Below are positions 30,553 through 42,044 of a stretch of 64,000 nt of DNA, piece by piece. The DNA is from Beroe forskalii (lineage: Eukaryota > Ctenophora > Nuda > Beroida > Beroidae). The DNA is taken from contig WFMF01000103.1 of assembly GCA_011033025.1 (NCBI GenBank), forward strand, positions 372,001 through 436,000, read 5' to 3'. A program made the position numbers and the translations under genes. Each line of letters begins with the position of its first letter. Within the stretch, counting starts at the first letter, position 1. The notes beneath the pieces are model-generated. The model saw only the letters and a list, made by a program, of their open reading frames with translations. It searched no databases and was not told the origin of the DNA.

Positions 30553-31336
30553 ATACACTCAGTTTCTTTTATAAGAAACCGTCTATAAGAAACTTAGCCT
30601 AGGATTTTCGAAAATTTAAGAAACCTAGCCTAGAATTTCGGAAAAATTAAGAAACTTCATCGATTTACAATTAAGAAATTGAGAAACTTTTAGCCTAGAA
30701 TTTCCAAATTTGTTTATTAAATCCTGTTGCAACAGAAATTCTTTGATCATGAACCGTCTGGCTTCTGGGGGCATATAGCCCCCAGACCCCCTCTTGATAA
30801 TGATTAGTAGGTAGTTGCTTCTATCGCTTTATAATTGGACTTCTATTGCACAGAACATGTGATTTGAACTTTAGAAAAGGACTCTTTCACGATACTACTG
30901 TATATTTCCATATTTTTTCTCACAGGCCAAGATTGTTTTTTAGTCGAGAACTTCATTTAAAAGCCTTGGGCTTGGCTCAGATCAAATTATCTAAATTCGT
31001 GAACATTTTTGGATGATTCATTAAGATTATTGCATACAGTTGCACAATATTTCACAAATCAATAGGACGTGATATATAATTTACTAATTTAGTGGAAAAT
31101 ACCCATCGGTTCGATTTTAAGCACCAACTGTAGTTGGTGCTTATCCAATATACTTTGTAGACGGTAGACCGTCAACAGATTTGGGCTCTATATTGAAATT
31201 CACAAAAATTTTGCTGTACTGTACTTATGCAGAATTAAGAAACCGATTAAGAAACTTTTAGGCTCAAAATCGTGAAAAATAAGAAACTTTTAGCCTAGGA
31301 TTTCAATAAGTTTCTTATAAACAAAACTGAGTGTAG
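30553..31336. mobile_element. ~780-bp inverted-end element nested inside the 3-kb element
   Basis: The ends TACACTCAGTTT and TATAAGAAAC at the left match GTTTCTTATA and AAACTGAGTGTA at the right, in inverted orientation. AAGAAAC-TTAGCCTAGGATTT blocks recur inside both ends. The interior carries two perfect hairpins: CTGGGGGC-ATATA-GCCCCCAG near 30765-30785 and AAGCACCAACTGTAGTTGGTGCTT near 31119-31142. There is no coding capacity. Confidence 0.8.
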
Positions 31337-31812
31337 ATAATAATGATTCAAGGAACGTCTATATCATCATGATTTTTCATGGTACAAAAGTACAAATACA
31401 ATTTAAGTTATTACCTACCTATTCTAAAATCATGAATTAGTTTCTGTGTTTAATCTCCGCCCCAAGAGCACCCAGGTAGGTACCCCACTTCACAACTCAC
31501 GCCCTACACACTTGCCAAGTCCAACACCCACACAACCACACACCGACCACTGTGCACCGAAGGGTGCACGCCGATGCCCGTGTGCAGCGCAACGTCCGCC
31601 ACCCAATGCAATTCAATCACCGTGTGTGCATGCTGTGCAAACAGCCATGCAGATCAATGCGCAACCACATCACACATACATCGGGCTAGACCGGCGAAAA
31701 CATTGCACAGCCGGTGGTAGAACCGCGAAAACACCGAATCGCAGCCCAGTCACGTGACACCCACCTGACTTCACGACCCCCGGGTGCAGCCGGCCAGACC
31801 GGTGAAAATCCC

Positions 31813-33620
31813 GCGTTTTTTACCAAGTTTGCGGCCTTTAAAATTTTGATGGGCGGAGGGGGAAAACGGTCGATTTTAGTATGAAGCTGGAAGAAGAGTA
31901 TGAAATAATGATAAATGGAATTGAGGTAGATAATCAGTGCTAAAATATGAAAAAAGAGAACAAAACGCTAGTTACGAGTAGTAAGATGAGAAATAATAGA
32001 AAATTGGTGGAATAGGATTAAATTGGCTAAGGTATGGAGGTATGAAGAGAACAAAACGCTAGTTACGAGTAGTAAGATGAGAAAAAAATAGAAAATTGGT
32101 GGAATAGGATTAAATTGGCTAAGGTATGGAGAGATACGAAAACGAACACGTATGATTAACTTAGTCAGTAATATGCCGCACACGTGTAATCGAATTGCTC
32201 CTATATAAAGAATGTCGTTGTATTTCGGATAGTAATCAAAGTGCGCGGCTCAATTCTGTCGACGCCCAAAGAAGTCCGTTGGTAAGGGGTATTTTTTGAG
32301 AGGGTGAGTTTTTTTTACCAAATTTGCGGCCTTTAAAATTTTGATGGGCGGAGGGGGAAAACGGTCGATTTTAGTATGAAGCTGGAAGAAGAGTATGAAA
32401 TAATGATAAATGGAATTGAGGTAGATAATCAGTGCTAAAATATGAAAAAAGAGAACAAAACGCTAGTTACGAGTAGTAAGATGAGAAATAATAGAAAATT
32501 GGTGGAATAGGATTAAATTGGCTAAGGTATGGAGGTATGGAGAGAACAAAACGCTAGTTACGAGTAGTAAGATGAGAAATAATAGAAAGTTGGTGGAATA
32601 GGATTAAATGGGCTAAGGTATGGAGAGATACGAAAACGAACACGTATGATTAACTTAGTCAGTAATATGCCGTACACGTGTAATCGAATTGCTCCTATAT
32701 AAGGAATGTCGTTGTATTTCGGATGGTAATCAAAGTGCGCGGCTCAATTCTGTCGACGCCCAAAGAAGTCCGTTGGTAAGGGGTATTTTTTTGAGAGGGT
32801 GAGTTTTTTTACCAAATTTGCGGCCTTTAAAATTTTGATGGGCGGAAGGGGAAAACGGTCGATTTTAGTATGAAGCTGGAAGAAGAGTATGAAATAATGA
32901 TAAATGGAATTGAGGTAGATAATCAGTGCTAAAATATGAAAAAAGAGAACAAAACGCTAGTTACGAGTAGTAAGATGAGAAATAATAGAAAATTGGTGGA
33001 ATAGGATTAAATTGGCTAAGGTATGGAGGTATGGAGAGAACAAAACGCTAGTTACGAGTAGTAAGATGAGAAAAAATAGAAAATTGGTGGAATAGGATTA
33101 AATTGGCTAAGGTATGGAGAGATACGAAAACGAACACGTATGATTAACTTAGTCAGTAATATGCCGCACACGTGTAATCGAATTGCTCCTATATAAAGAA
33201 TGTCGTTGTATTTCGGATAGTAATCAAAGTGCGCGGCTCAATTCTGTCGACGCCCAAAGAAGTCCGTTGGTAAGGGGTATTTTTTTTGAGAGGGTGAGTT
33301 TTTTTACCAAATTTGCGGCCTTTAAAATTTTGATGGGCGGAAGGAGAAAACGGTCGATTTTAGTATGAAGCTGGAAGAAGAGTATGAAATAATGATAAAT
33401 GGAATTGAGGTAGATAATCAGTGCTAAAATATGAAAAAAAGAGAACAAAACGCTAGTTACGAGTAGTAAGATGAGAAATAATAGAAAATTGGTGGAATAG
33501 GATTAAATTGGCTAAGGTATGGAGGTATGGAGAGAACAAAACGCTAGTTACGAGTAGTAAGATGAGAAAAATAGAAAATTGGTGGAATAGGATTAAATTG
33601 GCTAAGGTATGGAGAGATAC
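31813..33620 (+). repeat. ~494-bp tandem units x ~4 (inner part of left arm), each with a TATA-like box
   Basis: Unit landmarks: TTTGCGGCCTTTAAAATTTT at about 31829, 32322, 32815 and 33311; two ~84-bp sub-repeats (GAACAAAACGCTAGTTACGA onward); then CTCCTATATAAAGAATGTCG and CTGTCGACGCCCAAAGAAGT. The last unit stops after GGAGAGATACGA, where mobile-gene sequence begins. Copies are nearly identical, so the array is recent or homogenised. Confidence 0.93.
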
Positions 33621-36600
33621 GAGTATGTGCTTATTTCTGTTTGTATCAAATGGATTGTTATCTTGTATCCAGTCAAGCATACGGTTGAAAGCTGCAGTGT
33701 CCTTAGACCTGCTTGTTGGCCGTGTGTCTACATGAGGTTGGAGGTACTTTGCAGTGCTGCTTTGTTTGATGTTAATTCTTATTGGTTTGCTCATAATTTC
33801 ATTGATTTCAGCCATGTGATCCAGTGTGAGACACCACAGTTTATGGGCATTTTTATCCCTTAAACGGCCACCTTTCAGACCACCTGAACTTTTGACAGGT
33901 TTCATCAAACGCTGTTCTATAGCTAAATCTGTCCATACTCCACCCCAATCTCGTGAGCTATATCTCACAGTATGAAGACCATGATCAAAAAATGTACTCA
34001 TTGCCTGAGGAAAGCTTTCTTGATACATGGTTATCAGTTCTAAGTACAACCTGGCTCCTTTACCATAATTGATATGACCTGCAGCTGCGAAAGTAGGAAG
34101 CATCTTTGTCACACATGACAAATGTAGATTGAAGTTACCTAATCGCTCAGCTCTTATATAAGTCTTCACAATAGTGACATGGCCATGATATTGCATCCAA
34201 AGCTTTTGTGTTCTTCCACATTGTGCTAAATTTTTCACAGTTTTTTCTAACTTTTCTTTGAATGTGCGAAACACTTGACAATTTTCATCTGACCAAGTGG
34301 AAGCTTTTGCCTCTGACTCAAGGAATCCTTTAGCTTGGGAAAGTTCATTTTTGCTAACAATATCTTTCATGATAAAGCATACAATAACGGCATCAATTAG
34401 AAAATGACACCTCAGGGCTTATAGTATGCCCCTCCTGAAAGGATGTGACCAACAAATGTATCTCCAGAACCAGGATAAATCAACTTTATCATTTCCTCGA
34501 TTCCAGAGCCTTCCATTATGTAACCAACTGATCCAAGGTAACTTTTCAATAAATGAAAACCTCCAAGGCGCACCATAACCGGAAGTTTCATTGTAGTTAC
34601 TATATCAACTGCTTTAATCCAAATAGCAAAATCAAAGGTGATTATGGCGGGTCTTGAACTAGAACTTTCAAGACATTGCATGACTGTTGTATAAATAGTT
34701 GAATATGAATTTGGGTCTGCATTTATAATTGGTAGCCTCGAAATTTGACTCAATTTCTTTGTTTGACTAAAGTGAGCATTCCAGCAATACCCCTTCCAAT
34801 TCATGTGTGGGGCATTTTCACTTGAATTGGAAACAAGCCAACCCATATGCCAAGAAATATCCACCATGGACATTTCAACATCTTTAGGCAAAAACATAGG
34901 AAGCTTACAAAGTTCTTCATAAGGTCTAAAACTGATTCCATCCAGAGAGCTTTCTCGATTATAGTAAGGCATAATCTTAATTTCGGCGAAATCGATTATG
35001 CTGCTTTTCTTGTCCTTGAGCATGTTTGGTTGACGTTTCACAGTAAAATGCTTCACTTGAGATTGATAAGGATTGATTATACATATTCTACCCATCGCGT
35101 GGAATGCAGTATTGCCATGCAATGAAGACAGGTTTATGTCCAGATTGTCTCCAACATACTGAATGATAGGTGAAATTGAATTATCTTTGCTTTTTTCAAC
35201 ATCCATGGTCTCATGGCTATCAGATATCTCAATCACATCTTGCATCAAAATATCATAGACATCATTGTCAGACATTTGTTCTTCATCATTTTGATCATTG
35301 TGTTTGGAATTGTTTTTATCAACTTGAGTGCACTCAAGATATGACCATTTATATGTGCTAACTTCTTTCGCACTAACACAATAACCCAAAGTACTCATTT
35401 GATTAATCAACCATTTGGCTCCGAGTTTGTGATCAAGTTGTAATGCCAGTCCGAGATGATAAGGTAGAACTCCTGATCTGGGTCTTAGAGCTTTTACCAT
35501 GTTTTGTCCCCATATATTTGCCTTTTCTTCTGAATTTGTGAAAAATTTGAGAAAAAGCATGAGGGATGATGGAACCGCTGATGATGGTTGCTTAAACTCA
35601 ACTACTTGAGGATATTTGTCTTTACTGATATCCATTGTTTTAATGTCAGATATGAGAAGTTTAGCACATGCCGTAATTATTTGTACAGATTTATCTTCAT
35701 TCAAAAGTGCAGAATCACTCTTAAAGTCCCTCAATATTGCATCTTTGGTACTTTTGAAGCAAAGAATGTCCTTTCTCCTCTCCTCAGATGTAAAGTAAAT
35801 TGTGTCATCATACCGATTGATAAGTTTTTGCTTCAGATATTTTGTACTAAAAACTGAATCATGACCAGAAAGTGAAATCATCAGTTCATGCAATTCTTTC
35901 AGAGTATAAAGTTTATGCTCCAAATCAACATCTAGGGAATTACACAATTTCTCGAATGCATGATCCTTTTCTTGCTCAACAGGACGGCCAACTTTAGCTT
36001 GAGACTCAGAGACTCTACTTGAGTGTTCATTTTGAGGTTTCTTACCTTCGAATTTGACTAAACAATCAATATGATAAATTGCTTCCTCTGCAACCAAATC
36101 ATTGATACCCTCTAGTGTCCCTGCCACTTCAATTCCCCAATCATCTCCTCTCTCATAGGCACATTTTTTCAGCCTTTTTGTCATCTCAATAGTTCTGATT
36201 ACTCTAAAACTCTCCCGTGCTCGTTCAGGGTGTCTTTCACTATCATGACTTGTAGAAGGGGTAGAATCGCCCAAACAAAGCACACAGCGATCTTTGTAAA
36301 TAAGCTTTTCACCTTCCAGCCGTCTTCTCTTACGCTGTAATTTTTGAATCCTGCTCTTGTCTTCTAACTCTTTTTCAGCCTTTTCTGATTCTTTATGTAA
36401 TTCTTGACGGCATGATTTATGGATCATCAATTTGTCTTTATTTTCATTCCACTGAGTAACCACTCTATCTAAAACATCATTGTAACCTAATCGTTCACAC
36501 TGTAGCTTAATTGTGGTCATGCCTTTTTGAAGGCACTTAGTTAACTTTTCTATACTGCCATCTTTTTTGCATTTACAACACATCAATGGGATTTCATTAT

Positions 36601-37095
36601 TCTCATCTGACCCATCTCCAAACATGGGCCTAATTATCTCCTCTTCAATGTGAGGCAAGTCTGAGATGTCATTTTCTAACACGTTTACACTATAAGCAAA
36701 TAGACAGTCGATTCCGGCTATAATTGTCTGAACTTCAGCAGTTGTGCTGATGCTTTCGAGACACTCCTCTGTATTTGGATGATCCTGTATCGAGGGCAGG
36801 TGCTGAAATAACTCAGAGAGTGTTCTGTCATTTCCTCCCAGTATATCTGAAAGGCAATATTTCGTTAATCAGGATAAAGTTGCTAGGTATTCTATACAGT
36901 AACATATTATACACACGCCACTATTTAGCACATAAATTAAGTCAAGAATGCAAATGCCATTAGAAACATGTTTGGGCAACAAAAGGGCAAACACTGTACC
37001 TGTGATTATCATGTTCAAGTACAACTTCGAGTCGTCGTCAATGCAGCTATACGTAGAGGCCAATGACTCGAATGAATACTTAGATGGATCCCAAT
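33621..37095 (-). mobile_element. N-terminal and middle part of the PIN/CXC element gene (copy 2)
   Basis: On the minus strand a short exon-like block (37095-37000, DWDPSKYSFESLASTYSCID) is followed by a GTACAG donor. An open block runs from an acceptor at about 36847 down to 34412, and a further block spans about 34370-33621. The proximal part has Cys/His pairs suggesting zinc binding (CCKCKKDG, CVLCLG, YHIDC) and a Lys/Arg-rich coiled stretch. Later come GDNLDINLSSLHG, ITFDFAIWIKAVDIVT, GGFHLLKSYLGSVGYIMEGS, and then RDWGGVWTDLAIEQRLMK with DWIQDNNPFD. Similar multi-kilobase proteins are, to my knowledge, dispersed in cnidarian and other animal genomes without an assigned function. The block ends abruptly at the 494-bp array. 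It is broken at about one or two points. I infer a transposon-type origin from copy number and flanking repeats; the family is unresolved. Confidence 0.7.
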
Positions 37096-37132
37096 CTGAA
37101 AAATTAGAATTTGTTTGGGCATTGCCATAGTA

Positions 37133-37640
37133 GTTAGGGAGAATTAGAGCTCCCAAGACCAATCTGGGAAAAAATTATTAACCGAACGATTTCTTCACCA
37201 AAGTACTTTGTTGGGTCCCAGAAAACACCAAAAAAAAGTTCTAAGCCCAATTCCTTGGGGAAAAAAAGTTACAGCCATTTAAAGTTTGGTAGCTGGAATT
37301 GCGATTAGCGTAAACTTTAAAAAGCTCTAGCTTTGGTTCCTTTTGGAGTTGAGAGCAAACCAACCACCTTAAAATGACCGCAATGGCCACATTATGTCGG
37401 GCGGATGAGGTTTCCAAGGCCCTCAGACCGTTAGTTTTTGAGTTATGGCCGAAAAACCAAATTTTTAGGTCACGCGATGCTATTTTCCAGCAAAAAAATG
37501 TAACTTTGGTTCCCTTCAGAGTTGAGAGCACATTAACCACTCCAAAATGATTGCAATCAACACATTATGTGGGGTAGACAATGTTTCCAAAAGCCCAAGA
37601 CTTCCCCTTTTAATGTTATCTCCCAAAAACGTGTTATTGA
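37133..37640. repeat. ~500-bp dispersed repeat
   Basis: Same sequence as 23690-24180 and 38497-38990 (landmarks TGGGAAAAAATTATTAACC, AAATTTTTAGGTCACGCGAT, CACATTATGTGGGGTAGACA). Here it stands without the element's 3' coding part. It therefore inserts independently or marks a separate truncated copy. No long inverted ends were found. Confidence 0.85.
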
Positions 37641-38496
37641 GTATTTTCATATCCACAATGAGGGTAGCAAACTAGTGTTATAATTATAAGACCCAATCCA
37701 AAATTTACTGCAATACCTATGAATGCATGAACAACGATAATTCTTCAATTATGTTGCTGTGAAATATGATCCCTATCAGTAATTTTGTAACTGCTAATCA
37801 GAGTATCAGGCGGAGATACCTCCATGTTCATGCTTCGTTTCCTTTTGTGCAGTCAATAAATGCTGTTCATTTATGATTCATGACAACTTGACAATAAGCT
37901 GGTATAATATTTTCATGGTCTATGGATGTTCACGACTTAGCAGACCGTATTAGGAACCTTCATTTGAGCGACTCCTCGAGCAGCCAAACTATCACAGCGG
38001 TTTATCATTTCTTAACAGTAGAGGAAAGGGCTATTTCTGTTATCTGTTATCGCTGCTATTTCTCTACATCGAAGTTCAAATTGAAAGTGAGCAAATTTAA
38101 AGTTTATTTGGTTAATTGAAAGAATGATATGGTGCATATGATTTATGCAACTTAATATCATGATGAATAATAAAGTACTGTTTTTCACTTTCTCAACCTG
38201 ATAAACACCACGCCTTCACTCATATGGGCTATAATTGGACTTATTGCCTCAGAGGAATGCAGAGTCAAACTATAGATCGATTATTAAAAAGAAGACGCAT
38301 CGTTTGAATAAGTGTGTTAATGGTGGCACACCATTTGAACGTGGACGGTGGCTCAGTCATGTTCTTAGACGATCACTCTTGATGCTTACAACAATGTCAA
38401 AAAGTATGTATAATGTAAAAATCAAGTATAGGCTTCAGGAAACATCTTACTTATATTTGAATTGCCATATGACACATCTAACCTGTTAATGCCTAT
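37641..38496. other. Spacer with a possible exon, no gene assigned
   Basis: A plus-strand ATG frame at 37922-38086 (MDVHDLADRIRNLHLSDSSS) ends exactly at a good donor (AAA|GTGAGC). It could be the first exon of an unseen gene, but I found no matching next exon. Its phase does not fit the UBAP1 exon at 51298. The rest is AT-rich. Confidence 0.3.
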
Positions 38497-40440
38497 AGTT
38501 AGGGAGAGTTAGGACCATCTGGGAAAAAATTATTAACCAAACGATTTCTTCACCAAAGTACTTTGTTGGGTCCCAGAAAACACCAAAAAAAAGTTCTAAG
38601 CCCAATTCCTTGGGGAAAAAAGTTACAGCCATTTAAAGTTTGGTATCTTGAATTGCGATTAGCGTAAACTTTAAAAAGCTCTAACTTTGGTTCCTTTTGG
38701 AGTTGAGAGCAAACCAACCACCTTAAAATGACCGCAATGGCCACATTATGTCGGGCGGATGAGGTTTCCAAGGCCCTCAGACCTTTAGTTTTTGAGTTAT
38801 GGCCGAAAAACCAAATTTTTAGGTCACGCGATGCTATTTTCCAGCAAAAAATGTAACTTTGGTTCCCTTCAGAGTTGAGAGCACATGAACCACTCCAAAA
38901 TGATTGCAATCAACACATTATGTGGGGTAGACAATGTTTCCAAAAGCCTAAGACCTCCCTTCTTTAAGTTATGGCCCGAAAACGGGTCACTTACATATCC
39001 ATAGGAACTAGGGAGCCATTTTTGTCGACATATTAATTAACATTATGTCATATTTATAATCTTAATTCCATTTGGAAACTTATAACTTTAAGATTTAGTA
39101 TGGATTGATGATTCAATAAGCAATAAACAACATATTTTGGGAGAAAAAGAAACTTACGAGTTGGAAGTAATGATTAAAATTATTTCGAAGACATAGGGAA
39201 TTCTAAATATCATTGGTAAGATAGAATAAATTATTATGCTTCTATTGTACATTAATCATCAATTTCACCTTCAGAATCTTCTGAATCATCTGCTATTTCA
39301 CCTGATTGCTCATTGATAACATTAATTGAGGCATTTTTGCAATCACAACCTCTACAATTCGTACAAAAAGACATGCACTTTACATTGTTCTTCTTACAAG
39401 AACAGCTATTACTACTACAATCTTTTTTGCAGCTGCAAGAAATTAAGTTTTGGAGTTTTTCGGGAGCTATAGGATCCTCACTCCCAACAGGTTCGTAGTC
39501 ATCATCCTTTTGAGGACCACGCTTCCAGCCAAACTCACATGGATCAAGTGAAGTACACTTAAGTTCCCTCCAGTCATTTATTTGCAGATAGGCTCGTAGA
39601 CTGTGCTGCCTTACAGCCCCTTCAGTTGGGGGTAACTTTTCTGGTTGAACATTTCCTTTGGCACACATAAGTTTATATGCTTGCAGACGAAGATCATTAA
39701 GATTCATTAGTTTTGGAGTATTTTTCTTCTTTTTATTAGATAAAATTGGTTTATTGAAAATGGTCTCAAATAACTGAATACCTGCAGCACAAATAAGTCC
39801 TTTAGTGATGCCAGGTTGCGAAAAGTTCCAAATAACAGCATCTGGTATTTTCATTTCATCAGATAGAATGTTCATTATGCGCAGTTTGCCAAGTCCAAAT
39901 ACAGCACTAACAGTATCGCAGCCTGATATGGCATGTGCAAGGAGAAGAGAAATCTTCTGTCTGTGTGTCATGAAAGAAGCTATTTGCCAAATATCATAAG
40001 ACTTCGAATCTGATGTCAGATAAGTGATGTTAGACAGCTTATCTCTATGGTGGATGAGCATGACGAGAATGTCAGTGTCTGCAGCAATTACATTAACTCT
40101 CCCAAAGACACTCCTGTCAATAGCGGTCTGTACCAGTAGAGTATCTGCATCAGCTTCAGCTTGTCGGCAGCTTATCCCAATTTGTGTGCAAGAAGATATT
40201 ATCATCTTGATGAGGCCATCTTTGTTTTTGAAATTCTTTAAAAACTTTTGTCGAGAAACAGTCACCTTTTTGTTTGACGTTACTTCGAATTCAGGAAAAC
40301 CTTGTCCACATCTTCGATCATGTTCATGATCTTTGGTTGAATGTTGATTGTAACTATCAAACACGATGAATATATCTTCTGCTTTGTCAAATGTGCCTAT
40401 ACTTCTGGAATACTTGGCATATTTTTCTGCTATTTCTCAA
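38497..40440 (-). mobile_element. 3' part of the PIN/CXC element (copy 3)
   Basis: It consists of the dispersed repeat (38497-about 38990), a short AT-rich 3' region (to 39251), and an intact C-terminal coding block (39252-about 40430). Upstream the similarity stops near 40440. Relative to copy 2 the order on the minus strand is tail first, then head, so the two are not one collinear gene. They are separate copies or a rearranged one. Few breaks are seen in this copy. Confidence 0.75.
39252..40364 (-). CDS. PIN/FEN1-like nuclease core plus CXC cysteine cluster, element-encoded
   Basis: An open frame of 370 residues (N-terminus missing). QAEADADTLLVQTAIDR, then NVIAADTDILVMLI, then HAISGCDTVSAVFGLGK follow the order and spacing of XPG/FEN1-type PIN nucleases (E-A-x-A acid cluster, D-T-D strand end, and the G-C/S-D plus G-x-G-K helical motif). 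This is my inference from motif pattern, not an established assignment. The C-terminal ~50 residues (SCSCKKDCSSNSCSCKKNN, KCMSFCTNCRGCDCKNA) are a CXC/tesmin-like cysteine cluster that in known proteins binds DNA through zinc. The tail is acidic (EDSEGEIDD). A role in element excision or flap processing is possible but untested. Confidence 0.65.
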   Translation of the reverse strand: MFDSYNQHSTKDHEHDRRCGQGFPEFEVTSNKKVTVSRQKFLKNFKNKDGLIKMIISSCTQIGISCRQAEADADTLLVQTAIDRSVFGRVNVIAADTDILVMLIHHRDKLSNITYLTSDSKSYDIWQIASFMTHRQKISLLLAHAISGCDTVSAVFGLGKLRIMNILSDEMKIPDAVIWNFSQPGITKGLICAAGIQLFETIFNKPILSNKKKKNTPKLMNLNDLRLQAYKLMCAKGNVQPEKLPPTEGAVRQHSLRAYLQINDWRELKCTSLDPCEFGWKRGPQKDDDYEPVGSEDPIAPEKLQNLISCSCKKDCSSNSCSCKKNNVKCMSFCTNCRGCDCKNASINVINEQSGEIADDSEDSEGEIDD

Positions 40441-42044
40441 AGCCTTTTTCATTCCATTACCCGTATAAGACCCCAAATGGGGTTTTATAATAAGCGGTTC
40501 ATGTAATTGACCGTATGCACTTACATGGTCGAGGCGACCCTACGGCCAAACAACAGTATTTTTTCCCACTCGGTCTGACGACCCTCGTCCGATTCAACGC
40601 TTAAGTAGATTTTTGAGTGCTCCTTTATAAAATCAAATTTCATTTTAAGCTTTTTTGCACTGTTATTCAGTGGAGACCGTATAACCAAACTTACACGGTC
40701 GCTAAAACAAGCTTGGAAGGGGTATAATGTATATTGTATTTCACATAATAGCAGACAGTAGATTATCGTATAATATATTCAGTGCATTGCATTTTCCAAT
40801 AAATTAATTTAATTCAATTATTTACAGATTTAGCTAAGATAAGAGCTTAGTGATATGAATATGTTGAGTGTCAGTTGTGTGTTCTGACCAGTAAACTTCT
40901 CAGAATGTATGACTGTGATGAATGATATATTCATTGAAATATCACGGGAACACGACGTTTTGATTGTTACAATTGAAGATGTTCGTAACCACTCTACTCG
41001 TCCTATTTCTGATTAAATTGACGAAGAAATCCCTATTCTACACACCATGTTCCCTAAGGTTAACTTATATTTGTATGTATCAGTATTGCCATAGGTTGAA
41101 TGCCTCAATTCTGGTCTGAAGAGCCGTAAAAAATTCTTACTGCTAGCGCTATTTTCTGTTATTAAATCTCGCAATCCTTCTGCAAATGCAATACCACCTG
41201 TAATGAGACTTATCTTAAATGGTTTGGTTTTATCTGATATCTTGTGGTTGTTAACATTGAAAACGGCTTTACTTCGGAAATTGGGTAGAATAGTAATGTG
41301 GATTGTGGACGGATTGAAAAACTTAATATTAATATTTTTAATTATATTTCTATGGTGATTAAAGCTTTATGTTATTGTTAGAACCACGTAATTTTTTAAA
41401 CTTTTATTCTTTTATGGTTTAATATTTTTGGATCATTTTAATCAAATAATCAAATGCGGAAAAAATCATTAAATTTGATGTCCTTTATCGTACATTGTAC
41501 CAATTATTATACGCGTTTTAACGTAATTGGTCAATATTGTGTTCTTGTATGTTGTACTTTTAGTTTTAGTTTTAGTCTTACTGCGGGGTTACCCGTTAAA
41601 ATTTGAATTACAATTTGAAATACATGGCCAAGCAATCAATACCATATATCGCAACTTATTAGACAAATCCGCAATATTTTGTCACTATGTCATTAGGGCT
41701 CGTTCACACATTATTATTTTATAAACTTTTAATCCCCCTTCCCGATTCATTTCCCCTAACCAGGGGTGTCGCGAAACGACATGATAATGATTGTCAATAA
41801 CATGAAACATAAAAAATCATATGAAAACCCTTCCGTCCCTGGCGATGGCTGCTGGCTGATTTTACGTAATATTATGTGAACGATCCTCTATAAGTGTATC
41901 GATATTAATATCATGATTACGCGACACTTCCGTACTCGTTGTATATTGGTATTACTATTATGCGTACCTTATTAACATTTGTGCATTTATTCATATTAGA
42001 TCACATGAAATTATGAAGTATTTTAACTTTTAACTCATGACTGC
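40441..42044. other. Intergenic/repeat DNA without a recognised gene
   Basis: About 1.6 kb. 40490-40700 is GC-richer, with two ACCGTATGCACTTACATGGTC-like blocks (at about 40512 and 40677 as ACCGTATAACCAAACTTACA). At 41750-41773 lies a 24-bp sequence identical, in inverted orientation, to 507-530. Confidence 0.45.

Larger units (their letters stand above)
28816..31812. mobile_element. 3-kb element with ~450-bp inverted ends, inserted into the left arm
   Basis: The left end (about 28880-29330, with CACCGGTCCAGCC, GTCACGTGACCGAGCCG, ACCACCGGCTGTGCAA and CACCCTTCGG) matches the right end (about 31446-31812) in inverted orientation (GGCCAGACCGGTG, CGGGCTAGACCGG, CGAAGGGTGCACG), about three quarters identical. 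It sits between two arm parts that are directly joined in the right arm, so it is an insertion. The interior holds a 29-bp minisatellite and a smaller inverted-end element, and no transposase gene. It looks like a non-autonomous DNA element, and the end divergence suggests considerable age or loose maintenance. Confidence 0.82.

Noticed and set aside
33183-33620. Small open frames in the 494-bp units
   Set aside because: They recur in every unit and in the mirrored arm, change with indels and encode no domain.
37922-38119. First exon of UBAP1
   Set aside because: Its donor is in phase 0, whereas the exon at 51298 needs a phase 1 partner, and the residues do not resemble the UBAP1 N-terminus.
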